DNA of 56,875 bases from Segetibacter sp. Lineage in GTDB: Bacteria; Bacteroidota; Bacteroidia; Chitinophagales; Chitinophagaceae. A program made the position numbers and the translations under genes. The notes beneath the pieces are model-generated. The model saw nothing but the letters and a program-made list of their open reading frames with translations. It made no database searches and had not been told where the DNA came from. Of the stretch, positions 49,705 to 56,875 are shown one piece after another. The stretch spans positions 1-56,875 of the forward strand of contig JAQBNO010000066.1 in the NCBI GenBank assembly GCA_028288485.1, written 5' to 3'. Position 1 is the stretch's first letter, and each line of letters starts with the position of its first letter.

Positions 49705-51573
49705 ATGTTTAATAAATACGATGTTATCGTGGTAGGAGCAGGTCACGCTGGTTGCGAAGCCGCGGCTGCTGCTGCAAACCTTGGAAGTAAAGTTCTTTTG
49801 GTTACAATGAATATGCAGACGATGGCTCAAATGAGTTGTAATCCTGCTATGGGGGGAATTGCTAAAGGACAAATAGTGAGGGAGATTGATGCATTGGGAG
49901 GATATAGCGGAATTGTAACAGATTCTAGTCTTATCCAGTTTCGAATGCTTAATAAAAGCAAGGGTCCTGCAATGTGGAGCCCAAGAGCACAAAGTGACCG
50001 CACGTTGTTTGCATTGAAGTGGCGGGAAATGCTGGAGCAAACGCCTAATGTCGATTTTTACCAGGACAACGTAAATGCCCTAGTGGTTAAAGATGGTCGT
50101 GCATGTGGAGTAGTTACCGGGTTGGGGCACGAGATCATGTCAAAATCGGTTGTCATTACAAGTGGAACTTTTTTAAACGGTGTAATACATATAGGTGAAA
50201 AGAGGTTTGGTGGGGGAAGGATGGCCGAAAAAGCTTCTACCGGAATTACAGAACAATTGGTAGAACTGGGCTTTGAGAGTGATCGTTTAAAAACAGGAAC
50301 GCCTCCGAGGATCGACGGCAGAAGTCTCGACTACAGTAAAATGGAGGAGCAGAAAGGAGACGATGAAATAGTGGGCTTTTCTTATATGGATATAGAAAAG
50401 ATTAAACCTGGTCAACAGAAAAGTTGCTTTATAACCTATACCGACCAGCGCGTACATGATATGCTGAAAACCGGTTTCGACCGTAGCCCGATGTACCAGG
50501 GAAGGATAGGAGGCGTAGGTCCAAGGTATTGCCCAAGCATTGAGGATAAAATTAACCGGTTTGCTGATCGCGACAGGCACCAACTCTTTGTGGAACCTGA
50601 AGGATTTAATACGGTGGAGATATATGTGAACGGTTTCTCAACCTCGTTACCTGAAGAAGTACAATTCGAAGCGCTGAGAATGGTTCCCGGCTTTGAGAAT
50701 TGTAAAATGTTTCGTCCGGGATACGCGATAGAATACGATTACTTTCCACCTACTCAGCTTACTTATTCACTTGAGACCAAGCAACTCTCACATCTATTTT
50801 TTGCCGGCCAGATTAATGGAACTACCGGGTACGAAGAGGCCGCCTGCCAGGGTTTAATGGCAGGAATAAATGCACACCAAAAAGCTTTTAATTTAGAGCC
50901 GTTGGTTTTAAAAAGAAGTGAAGCATATATTGGAGTTCTAATTGATGACCTCATAAGTAAAGGAACCGATGAGCCATACAGGATGTTTACAAGCAGGGCG
51001 GAGTTCCGCACCTTATTAAGGCAGGACAATGCTGATTTACGCCTCACCGAACTAAGCTATCGTTTGGGGCTCGCTTCCCAGGAAAGAATGGAAAAAGTAC
51101 GAGCTAAAAGAGAAGGAGTGGAGTTAGTGAAGGGAATAATGAAAGAGTATGCCGTGGAACCGGATGAGATCAACGCATATTTAGAAAAAGTAAATTCAGC
51201 ACCAATAATACAGAAACAAAAACTTTCTCAACTTCTATTAAGGCCTAACCTTGAGTTGAAGGAAATGATAACTATATCGCCAAAGTTGTCGCAACTATTG
51301 AAACAGTATCCTGCTGAAACATTAGAACAGGCCGAGATACAGGTGAAGTACGACACCTATATTAATAAGGAAAAGGAATTGGTTGAAAGGATGAGCCAGT
51401 TAGAGGAACTCGTAATTCCGGATACATTCAATTATGAAAAAATTGTTTCACTTTCTAATGAAGCGCGGCAGAAGTTTAATAAGATACGACCCAGAACTTT
51501 AGGCCAGGCAAGCAGGATAAGTGGAGTTAATCCAAGTGATGTTCAAATTTTGATGGTGTACATGGGGCGATAG
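49705..51573 (+). CDS. mnmG: tRNA uridine-5-carboxymethylaminomethyl modification enzyme MnmG
   Basis: With MnmE it installs cmnm5U34 in tRNAs; FAD-dependent. Motifs: VIVVGAGHAGCEAAAAAANL (residues 6-25), MSCNPAMGGIAKGQIVREID, GPAMWSPRAQSDR, TSGTFLNGVIHIGEKRFGGG, ERLKTGTPPRID-type block, ARYCPSIEDKI-type block, QLFVEPEG, EVYVNGFSTSLP-type block and GYEEAACQGLMAGINA, followed by the C-terminal domain with LSNEARQKFNKIRPRTLGQA. Length (622 aa) is normal. Formerly gidA, near oriC in many bacteria. A TATCTTTG -7-type box is at 49680-49687, but no clear -33 element. Confidence 0.97.
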   Translation: MFNKYDVIVVGAGHAGCEAAAAAANLGSKVLLVTMNMQTMAQMSCNPAMGGIAKGQIVREIDALGGYSGIVTDSSLIQFRMLNKSKGPAMWSPRAQSDRTLFALKWREMLEQTPNVDFYQDNVNALVVKDGRACGVVTGLGHEIMSKSVVITSGTFLNGVIHIGEKRFGGGRMAEKASTGITEQLVELGFESDRLKTGTPPRIDGRSLDYSKMEEQKGDDEIVGFSYMDIEKIKPGQQKSCFITYTDQRVHDMLKTGFDRSPMYQGRIGGVGPRYCPSIEDKINRFADRDRHQLFVEPEGFNTVEIYVNGFSTSLPEEVQFEALRMVPGFENCKMFRPGYAIEYDYFPPTQLTYSLETKQLSHLFFAGQINGTTGYEEAACQGLMAGINAHQKAFNLEPLVLKRSEAYIGVLIDDLISKGTDEPYRMFTSRAEFRTLLRQDNADLRLTELSYRLGLASQERMEKVRAKREGVELVKGIMKEYAVEPDEINAYLEKVNSAPIIQKQKLSQLLLRPNLELKEMITISPKLSQLLKQYPAETLEQAEIQVKYDTYINKEKELVERMSQLEELVIPDTFNYEKIVSLSNEARQKFNKIRPRTLGQASRISGVNPSDVQILMVYMGR

Positions 51574-51843
51574 TAGTTTTAGTTGACGGTAGCCAGCAGC
51601 GGGGGGGTTAGATGCACCGACTTGAAAAGGGAGTAGCAATGAAGACAGTGGCTGCCAAAAGTGAACAGGATGAAGTGATTGGGGCCCTTCGACAGCATCA
51701 GGGCAAGAACTGCCATGCTGTGTTGAAAAAGCGCCTGTGTACCGCCCCAATGCATCACAGGCAACGATAATGCTATGAAATGCGCCGCGGGTATCCAAAG
51801 AGAATTACTGCAGGCTGATTATAAAAAACAAAAGCGCTTAATT
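51574..51843. other. Gene-free stretch dominated by a repeat copy
   Basis: It contains a seven-G run near 51600, a long repeat copy (51669-51797) and half of a terminator. No gene was seen. Confidence 0.6.
51669..51797 (-). repeat. Long copy of dispersed intergenic repeat
   Basis: On the plus strand the blocks are GATGAAGTGATT, CCCTTCGACAGCATCAGGGC, AAGAACTGCC, ATGCTGTG..GAAAAA, GCCTGTGTACCG, GGCAACGATAATGCTATGAA and GGGTATCC. These match, in reverse complement and in the same order, the copy at 25541-25660. Confidence 0.78.
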
Positions 51844-51860
51844 TTAAGCGCTTTTGTTTT
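51825..51860. terminator. Bidirectional terminator overlapping helicase 3' end
   Basis: AAAACAAAAGCGCTTA - ATTT - TAAGCGCTTTTGTTTT: a 16-bp perfect stem with A and T runs on both sides. It can end plus-strand mnmG transcripts and minus-strand helicase transcripts, and it includes the last codons of the helicase gene (stop at 51844-51846). Confidence 0.93.
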
Positions 51861-53049
51861 TTCCGGAGAACTGTCTGTTTGTTCTCTTTTTACTATGCAT
51901 AGGGTTATAACCCGGGGTTTCACCAAACTGTTCAGGAACCATTGCTTTTGTAACAGTCTTGCCAATAAGCGTTTCAATCGCTGCAAACTTTTTTTGTTCC
52001 CTTTCATTAACCAGGGTAAAAGCTGTACCATTTGTTTCTGCACGGGCAGTACGGCCAATCCTGTGCACGTAATCTTCCCCGTCGTTAGGGACATCGTAGT
52101 TGATTACAAGATCAATATTGTCGATGTGAATACCGCGGGAAAGAATATCCGTAGCAACCAATATTCGCAACCTTTTGTTTATAAAAGCCGCTAACACTTG
52201 CTCACGCATACCCTGTTCAAGATCGGAATGTATTTCATCGGCCGAAAACCCGGCCCTTTTTAATTGATGCGTCAGGTCTTTTACAGTATGCTTCTTTGAG
52301 CAAAAAATTAAAACAGTATTGTAGTCCTTGAGTTTTAATAAGTGCTTAATTAATACAGGTTTTTGAGAGTCGTATACAACAAATGCTTCCTGTTTTATTT
52401 TCTCCGGCGGCTTTGAAAGAGAGATCGTGATTTCTGCGGGATCCTTTAAAATCTTTTTTGCCAGGTCCCTTATTTTTGCCGGCATTGTTGCAGAAAAAAG
52501 TAGCGTCTGCCTGTTTTTGGGTAAAAAGCTAATGATTTTCATTATGTCATCATTAAAGCCCATATCCAGCATGCGATCCGCTTCATCCAGGATCAGGTAT
52601 TCCAACTGCTGGAACTTTACATAGCCCATGTTCAGGTGACCAATTAATCTTCCGGGAGTGCAAATAACAATTTCAGCACCTCGCGAAAGAGCTTGTCTCT
52701 CCTGTACAAAAGATGCCCCATCTCCACCACCATATACAGCCAAAGAACTGATAGGCGTAAAATAAGAAAGCCCTTCCAGGTTTTGTGCTATTTGAACCGC
52801 CAGTTCCCGCGTTGGAACAATGATCAGCGCATTAATATGATCAGATGCGGCAGCATTGATTATTTTGTGGATGATAGGAAGTAGAAAAGCAGCAGTTTTT
52901 CCAGTGCCGGTTTGTGCAGACGCAATGAGGTCTCTTCCTTTTAATATTAATGGAATTACCTGTTCCTGAACAGGGGTGGCGGTTTCATAGCCGGTCGCCT
53001 CAATTCCTTCAAGCAACCTTTCGTCAAAGCCAAAATCTTTAAAAGTCAA
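51844..53049 (-). CDS. DEAD-box RNA helicase (RhlE-like)
   Basis: A 401-residue ATP-dependent RNA helicase. Q-motif and motif I: FGFDERLLEGIEATGYETAT, PVQEQVIP, ASAQTGTGKTAAF (45-52 AQTGTGKT); then VPTRELAVQI, TPGRL, DEAD (155-158) in YLILDEADRMLDMGF, LFSATMP, IFCSKKHTVKDL, ATDILSRGIHIDNIDLVINY and HRIGRTAR. The C-terminal tail is short and basic (SKKRTNRQFSGKNKS), as in RhlE-type helicases. Involvement in ribosome assembly or RNA decay is known for the family; this protein's targets are not determined. Confidence 0.95.
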   Translation of the reverse strand: MTFKDFGFDERLLEGIEATGYETATPVQEQVIPLILKGRDLIASAQTGTGKTAAFLLPIIHKIINAAASDHINALIIVPTRELAVQIAQNLEGLSYFTPISSLAVYGGGDGASFVQERQALSRGAEIVICTPGRLIGHLNMGYVKFQQLEYLILDEADRMLDMGFNDDIMKIISFLPKNRQTLLFSATMPAKIRDLAKKILKDPAEITISLSKPPEKIKQEAFVVYDSQKPVLIKHLLKLKDYNTVLIFCSKKHTVKDLTHQLKRAGFSADEIHSDLEQGMREQVLAAFINKRLRILVATDILSRGIHIDNIDLVINYDVPNDGEDYVHRIGRTARAETNGTAFTLVNEREQKKFAAIETLIGKTVTKAMVPEQFGETPGYNPMHSKKRTNRQFSGKNKSA

Positions 53050-53461
53050 AATTTGAATGGTAGTTTTTTTATTAATGTATTGAAGAAGCGGTATTGTTAG
53101 TTATGATACCAACAGCAGTTTGATAGTGTCACCATCTCGCCTCGGCCCAAATCACTATATCTGTTGTTACTGTTTGCTACTTCAGTTTTCTCTGAAACTG
53201 TTGGGCCGTCCACTTCTTAACTGATTATGCAGTTGGTGTAAAGGTAACTAAATGTATAAACGACTTAAGATGATTAACATTGTTTCAGCTATTTATATTA
53301 GCGTTACGACATTGACGTTAATCACGCAGTATTTTATGCTTAACTTTAAGGTGTTTTTCTCTAACTCATTTTAAATTAACAACTTATATCTACCTCGAAG
53401 TAACTAAAACCACCTTGTGGCCTGATTGTTTTATAGAATCTTTCATAAAAAAATAAGTGCA
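53050..53461. other. Gene-free intergenic region
   Basis: About 410 bases separating the divergent helicase and small-protein genes. A small CAGTTT/AAACTG hairpin is near 53194. No promoter pair, repeat copy or gene was recognised. Confidence 0.5.
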
Positions 53462-53686
53462 ATGAAACCTGTAATAATAAAACTCAATCTTTCCGGAACT
53501 ACCGTGCATGTTAATTCAAGCCAGATTCTATATTACTATGCAAAACATGCGGAAGGAAATAAAATAGTGACTGAATTATTTTTTACAGAAAAATTTGGGC
53601 TTGAGGTGACTGAAACGCCTGCGGAGATTGATGCGTTGATAGCTAATGAAGGAAAGGTGGTAGAACTATTTAACGCCTCCGAATAG
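53462..53686 (+). CDS. Small conserved protein, FlbD-like layout
   Basis: A 74-residue protein: MKPVIIKLNLSGTTVHVNSS, QILYYYAKHAEGNKIVTELF, FTEKFGLEVTETPAEIDALI. The plan (short strands stating a parameter, an I-x-Y-Y position, then a T-x-E-T-P-E-E-I-xx-L-I end) resembles small FlbD-like proteins of unknown role in Bacteroidota, not the flagellar FlbD itself (no flagellar genes are present). ATG at 53462 was chosen; the frame is open upstream to 53426. It is 35 bases upstream of the next gene, so both may share a transcript. Confidence 0.65.
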   Translation: MKPVIIKLNLSGTTVHVNSSQILYYYAKHAEGNKIVTELFFTEKFGLEVTETPAEIDALIANEGKVVELFNASE

Positions 53687-53721
53687 AGTGAACTGTTTTC
53701 GATAATCTTAAAAGTGCTGTT

Positions 53722-54009
53722 ATGGACGATAAAATTTATGGCGTTGATCCCAACGTCACAAACCCGGTTAATCCTGGGAAAGACCAGGCTCCTGTTGATC
53801 CCAGCAATACAAGTAACTTGGGCCAAAGAGTAGAGCAGGGAGTTATTCAAACCAAGGAAGGGATTAGTGAGCAAAGTGCAGAGTGGGAAGACCGGCAGGA
53901 AAGAGATATTCCGAAAAATACAGGAGTAAGTGAAAAAGCAGAAAGTTACATAAAAGATCCTTCCCCGGAGGAAATGAACAAAGAGGAAGACCAGCAGAAC
54001 GTTGATTAG
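53722..54009 (+). CDS. Hydrophilic, probably disordered protein (95 aa)
   Basis: A 95-residue, very hydrophilic protein rich in Asn, Pro, Glu, Gln and Lys with no hydrophobic segment. Blocks: VDPNVTNPVNPGKDQAPVDP, GQRVEQGVIQTKEGISEQSA, EKAESYIKDPSPEEMNKEED. It is similar in character to the proteins at 5425 and 38211. ATG start; a hairpin follows. Function unknown; codon usage does not look unusual by eye. Confidence 0.65.
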   Translation: MDDKIYGVDPNVTNPVNPGKDQAPVDPSNTSNLGQRVEQGVIQTKEGISEQSAEWEDRQERDIPKNTGVSEKAESYIKDPSPEEMNKEEDQQNVD

Positions 54010-54018
54010 AAAATTTCA

Positions 54019-54038
54019 GAGGAAAGCAGCCTTTCCTC
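54019..54038. terminator. Hairpin between convergent genes
   Basis: GAGGAAA - GCAGCC - TTTCCTC: 7-bp perfect stem between the stops of the small hydrophilic protein gene (plus) and the S41 peptidase gene (minus). There is no long T run, so this is a weak call. Confidence 0.5.
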
Positions 54039-54056
54039 ATAATCCTTCTAAATCTG

Positions 54057-55538
54057 CTAATCCTGGTTCTTTCTTATTAATTCTTTTACTTTCTCCAGTT
54101 TTGCATCTATTCCCATTTTTATAGCTGTTGAGGAGGGTTTTACTTCCACATCGGGAAAAATACCTCTTCCGTTTTTAGGCCGCGATGCATCTAATACCAT
54201 TCTAAATAATGGTAAGGTTACCCGTACTCCTGTATTTGGTAAAACTATAGTAGTGAGATGCATGGCAGAATTGCCATAAGCACCACCGCCTGTTTCTTCA
54301 CCTACAATCGTCACATTTTTTTGTCCTTTTAAATTACTTGCAACTAATGTTGCAGCAGAAAAAGTATAACCGCCGGTCAGTAAGTAAATCTTCCCATCGA
54401 AATGGTTTTTCTTTTTCGGTTTAAAGTAATGTTTTTCGAAATAGCGGAAATGGATTCGGTTATCGCTTTTATATCTTTTACCGGAAAGGTGCATGCTTAA
54501 CCAGTAAATGAACCACGGTTTAATGTTTTCTTTATAAGGAAAAGAGCGGGTAAATGCAGCAACAGTATCTGCTACATGGAATGGTTTATCAACAAGGAAT
54601 TGAGAAAGCCTTGTACAGGCAATCACGCTTCCGCCGGTATTTAGCCGCAAATCAAGCACTACGTTTTTTATCTCTTGATTTTTTATTTTTTTAAAGCTCC
54701 GGTTAAAAAAACCAACAAGTTTACCCTCGCTAAATGTATTGACAGATAAATAGGCAGTCTTTAACGTAGAATCTATTTGCAGATTCCTCTTTGCCAACAA
54801 CTTAAGTTTTCTTAATTGTTTCTTTGTTTTACTTTCTTCAGAAGGAATTTCTTTTATACCTGCTGTGTCCCGCTTTAACGTATAGTTCTTTACAGTAACT
54901 TCATTTTCCGATCCTAAGCTGTCAATGTATTTTATAGCATATTGGCTGTCAATACCAAAAGTATTTTTATAGTAAGCGGGAAAATTAAAACTGATTGCCT
55001 GGTATTTAAAATTGTTGGAATAGCCATCGGTACTAATAAACTGGCTTATACTATCAACTACCTGCTTTGTAGTTAGTCCGTTAAGTGCTGTTATGATTGT
55101 TCCACGTTTTAGAATCGAATCGTTTAAAAGATTGTTTATTACCACAGCACTATCTTCCCAAACTTTCAATAGAAGTGGAAACTGGGGAAACTTATGTTTA
55201 GTGTAGTAGTCTGAAAAGCTTTTTGAAGCACGTACAGTAGTATGCCCACAATGAATTTTACTAATTGTCCACGCTACCTTGTTTCTAAATTGTTGTTCTG
55301 TCAGCGAATCCTTTAAAGAGGCAGAAGTGGATGAAAAATAGGCGTCTACTGAATCTTTAGTGGAATACCAATATAAACTTGGGTGATTAGCGTGCAGAAC
55401 GTCTCTTAATACTGTAAAATCTTCTGTAAGTTCTGAAGAACTGTAATTTTTTGATGGACTAAAGGAGTTTCTTTTAATTACATTGCACGAAATGCAGAGG
55501 CAAGTTACAGAAACCAGAAAAAAGAATATCTTTTTCAC
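54057..55538 (-). CDS. S41-family (C-terminal processing-like) peptidase, probable lipoprotein
   Basis: A 493-residue exported serine peptidase. The N-terminus MKKIFFFLVSVTCLCISCNV suggests a lipoprotein signal with Cys18 as anchor, although the lipobox is not ideal. A helical N-domain (ELTEDFTVLRDVLHANHPSL, KIHCGHTTVRAS) is followed by a PDZ-like segment (GTIITALNGLTTKQVVDSI) and the tail-specific protease domain: NVVLDLRLNTGGSVIACTRL, DGKIYLLTGGYTFSAATLVA (nucleophile Ser394), VGEETGGGAYGN. The catalytic Lys is not securely placed. Divergent from the TonB-dependent receptor gene by 131 bases. Confidence 0.9.
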   Translation of the reverse strand: MKKIFFFLVSVTCLCISCNVIKRNSFSPSKNYSSSELTEDFTVLRDVLHANHPSLYWYSTKDSVDAYFSSTSASLKDSLTEQQFRNKVAWTISKIHCGHTTVRASKSFSDYYTKHKFPQFPLLLKVWEDSAVVINNLLNDSILKRGTIITALNGLTTKQVVDSISQFISTDGYSNNFKYQAISFNFPAYYKNTFGIDSQYAIKYIDSLGSENEVTVKNYTLKRDTAGIKEIPSEESKTKKQLRKLKLLAKRNLQIDSTLKTAYLSVNTFSEGKLVGFFNRSFKKIKNQEIKNVVLDLRLNTGGSVIACTRLSQFLVDKPFHVADTVAAFTRSFPYKENIKPWFIYWLSMHLSGKRYKSDNRIHFRYFEKHYFKPKKKNHFDGKIYLLTGGYTFSAATLVASNLKGQKNVTIVGEETGGGAYGNSAMHLTTIVLPNTGVRVTLPLFRMVLDASRPKNGRGIFPDVEVKPSSTAIKMGIDAKLEKVKELIRKNQD

Positions 55539-55669
55539 GCCCGCAATATAGTCTGTACAATTGTTTGAAGGGCGTTTTGAGGTGTGAAAGCTCTTTAAAA
55601 TTTGCCGTTTGCTATCAATAGGGTAGTATGGAATTTGATTTTTAATTAATATCGAGAATAAAAAATTTT

Positions 55670-56875
55670 ATGAAAAAAGTACTGCTTTGTTTTTTAATTG
55701 CTTTAAGTTGCTTTACTAACGCTCACTCACAAACCACAGAGCAGGACACGTTAGAAGTAAAAACCTTAGAGGAGATTGTTGTACGAGGGTATGAGCAAAA
55801 TCGCAGGCTGCAGGAAACAGGCGCTGCTGTTAGTGTTATCAACCAGAAACAACTGCAGAGTTTTGGTAATGCTTCAATATTACCTGCTGTTAACGCTGTT
55901 CCTGGTATACGGATGGAAGAACGTTCGCCAGGTAGCTACCGGTTAAGCATTCGCGGAAGTTCTTTGCGTTCTCCATTTGGTGTTCGCAATGTAAAAATTT
56001 ACTATGATGGAATTCCATTTACCGACCCGGGAGGCAATACTTATTTGAACCAGCTTTCTTTTTATAATTTCTCCTCAATTGAAATATTGCGAGGCCCCGG
56101 CAGTAGCTTATACGGAGCAGGAACAGGCGGAGTAATGCTGATTAACAGCACTCCAAACAGGTCGGAAAATCAACTATCGGTTAATTACTCAAGAGGAAGT
56201 TATAATGCTAATCTTTTAAACCTCTCCGCAATTACCGGTAATGATGGTTTCCAAAACACCGTTTCATACACACACCAAAGCAGCGATGGCTACAGGGAGC
56301 AAAGTGCTATGCGCAGGGATATCATAAGCTGGGACTCAAAGGTTATCAGCAGCGAAAAGCAATCTCTTTCTGCACACGTCCTTTTGGGTGATCTTTATTA
56401 CGAGACACCCGGAGGATTAACACTAAGGCAATTCAACGCAAATCCAAAAGCAGCACGGCCCGCTGCAGGTGGATTTCCTTCTGCTGTTCAAAATAATGCT
56501 GCTATCAAACAAAAAATGTTTTGGGCCGGAATTGAACATAGTTATGCATTTAGCCACCATTTTAAAAACAGCACTTCTGTTTACGGAGCCTTTGCACAAA
56601 TTACAAACCCCGCAATTCGGAACTATGAAAAAAGGCTGGAGCCGAATTTTGGAGGAAGAAGCACCTTTACGTACTCTACAAATATCAACGGCGCAAAACT
56701 GGTGGTTGTATCAGGTGCAGAATACCAGCAAGGATTTTCTACCATTAAAGTATATAAGAACAGAAACGGAAATATTGATTCTTTACAAACCGATGATGAA
56801 GTGAACAACCGGCAGGCTACGATTTTCGCGCAGGCAGATCTTGCTTTCGGGAAAGGGTGGATTGTAACTGGTGGC
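55670..56875 (+). CDS. TonB-dependent outer-membrane receptor (partial, runs off window)
   Basis: The frame is open from ATG 55670 to the window end (402 codons). Signal peptide MKKVLLCFLIALSCFTNAHS; TonB-box-like EEIVVRGYEQNRRL; plug domain with AVSVINQKQLQSFG, ILPAVNAVPGIRMEERSPGS, YRLSIRGSSLRSPFGVRNVK, YYDGIPFTDPGGNTYLNQ and IEILRGPGSSLYGAGTGGVM; then the first beta strands of the barrel. The absence of a carboxypeptidase-regulatory N-domain shows that it is not a SusC-type protein; it fits siderophore/haem-type receptors (the ligand is unknown). The stop codon lies beyond the window. Confidence 0.93.
   Translation, partial: MKKVLLCFLIALSCFTNAHSQTTEQDTLEVKTLEEIVVRGYEQNRRLQETGAAVSVINQKQLQSFGNASILPAVNAVPGIRMEERSPGSYRLSIRGSSLRSPFGVRNVKIYYDGIPFTDPGGNTYLNQLSFYNFSSIEILRGPGSSLYGAGTGGVMLINSTPNRSENQLSVNYSRGSYNANLLNLSAITGNDGFQNTVSYTHQSSDGYREQSAMRRDIISWDSKVISSEKQSLSAHVLLGDLYYETPGGLTLRQFNANPKAARPAAGGFPSAVQNNAAIKQKMFWAGIEHSYAFSHHFKNSTSVYGAFAQITNPAIRNYEKRLEPNFGGRSTFTYSTNINGAKLVVVSGAEYQQGFSTIKVYKNRNGNIDSLQTDDEVNNRQATIFAQADLAFGKGWIVTGG

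Overview
The window is chromosomal DNA from a member of the Bacteroidota, most likely a Chitinophagaceae-like organism. This rests on several signs: a type IX secretion (T9SS) sorting domain on a secreted metalloprotease, promoters of the form TTTG-N19/20-TAnnTTTG, almost no Shine-Dalgarno sequences, and typical Bacteroidota families (DUF2480, bacterial GH3-auxin-type enzyme, rpoN followed by a PAP2-like membrane protein, a SurA/PpiD-type foldase). No genus can be named from the sequence alone.

Layout. Bases 1-5.8 kb hold a carbohydrate esterase with decayed partial copies of itself upstream, a divergent pair of unusual proteins (a Cys/His protein and an M41-like protein with a broken HExxH motif), and a YhcG/DUF1016 nuclease remnant. 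From 5.9 to 14.3 kb come nadB, a DoxX-like protein, the rpoN operon, a KdnA-like aminotransferase and a YVTN beta-propeller. From 14.5 to 23 kb come a large T9SS metalloprotease, a GH30 glycosidase, a decayed nucleotidyltransferase pair and a small metallopeptidase. From 23.9 to 34.4 kb most genes are on the minus strand: GH3-like enzyme, LOG protein, three oxidoreductases, tRNA-Gly(CCC), a decayed DUF2231 gene, MmcQ, DUF2480 and ppiD. From 35.0 to 56.9 kb lie nadA, a metallo-beta-lactamase-fold hydrolase, manC and kdsD, recQ, a 2OG oxygenase, a chromate transporter, feoA-nadD, ybeY, a CAP protein, mnmG, a DEAD-box helicase, an S41 peptidase and the start of a TonB-dependent receptor that runs off the window.

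The most striking observations concern chromosome biology. The AT-rich 570-bp gap between divergent ppiD and nadA carries two exact DnaA boxes, several near matches, a TAG-triplet run and a 24-bp perfect palindrome, so it is a candidate oriC. About 14 kb to the right, two parS sites (15/16 matches to TGTTTCACGTGAAACA) bracket the CAP gene next to mnmG (gidA). Together these suggest the window spans the replication-origin and partition domain.

A second theme is an undescribed family of interspersed intergenic repeats. Four long copies (about 100-130 bp) and at least seven shorter ones share a core resembling CATCGTTGCGTCGCACTC; one short copy appears to supply the -33 element of the nadB promoter. 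A third theme is gene decay: at least six pseudogenes or remnants, all left of the candidate origin.

Functional links: nadB, nadA and nadD give much of de novo NAD synthesis; kdsD, manC and the KdnA-like enzyme point to Kdo/Kdo8N and mannose-containing surface glycans; esterase, GH30 and metalloprotease point to secreted polymer degradation.
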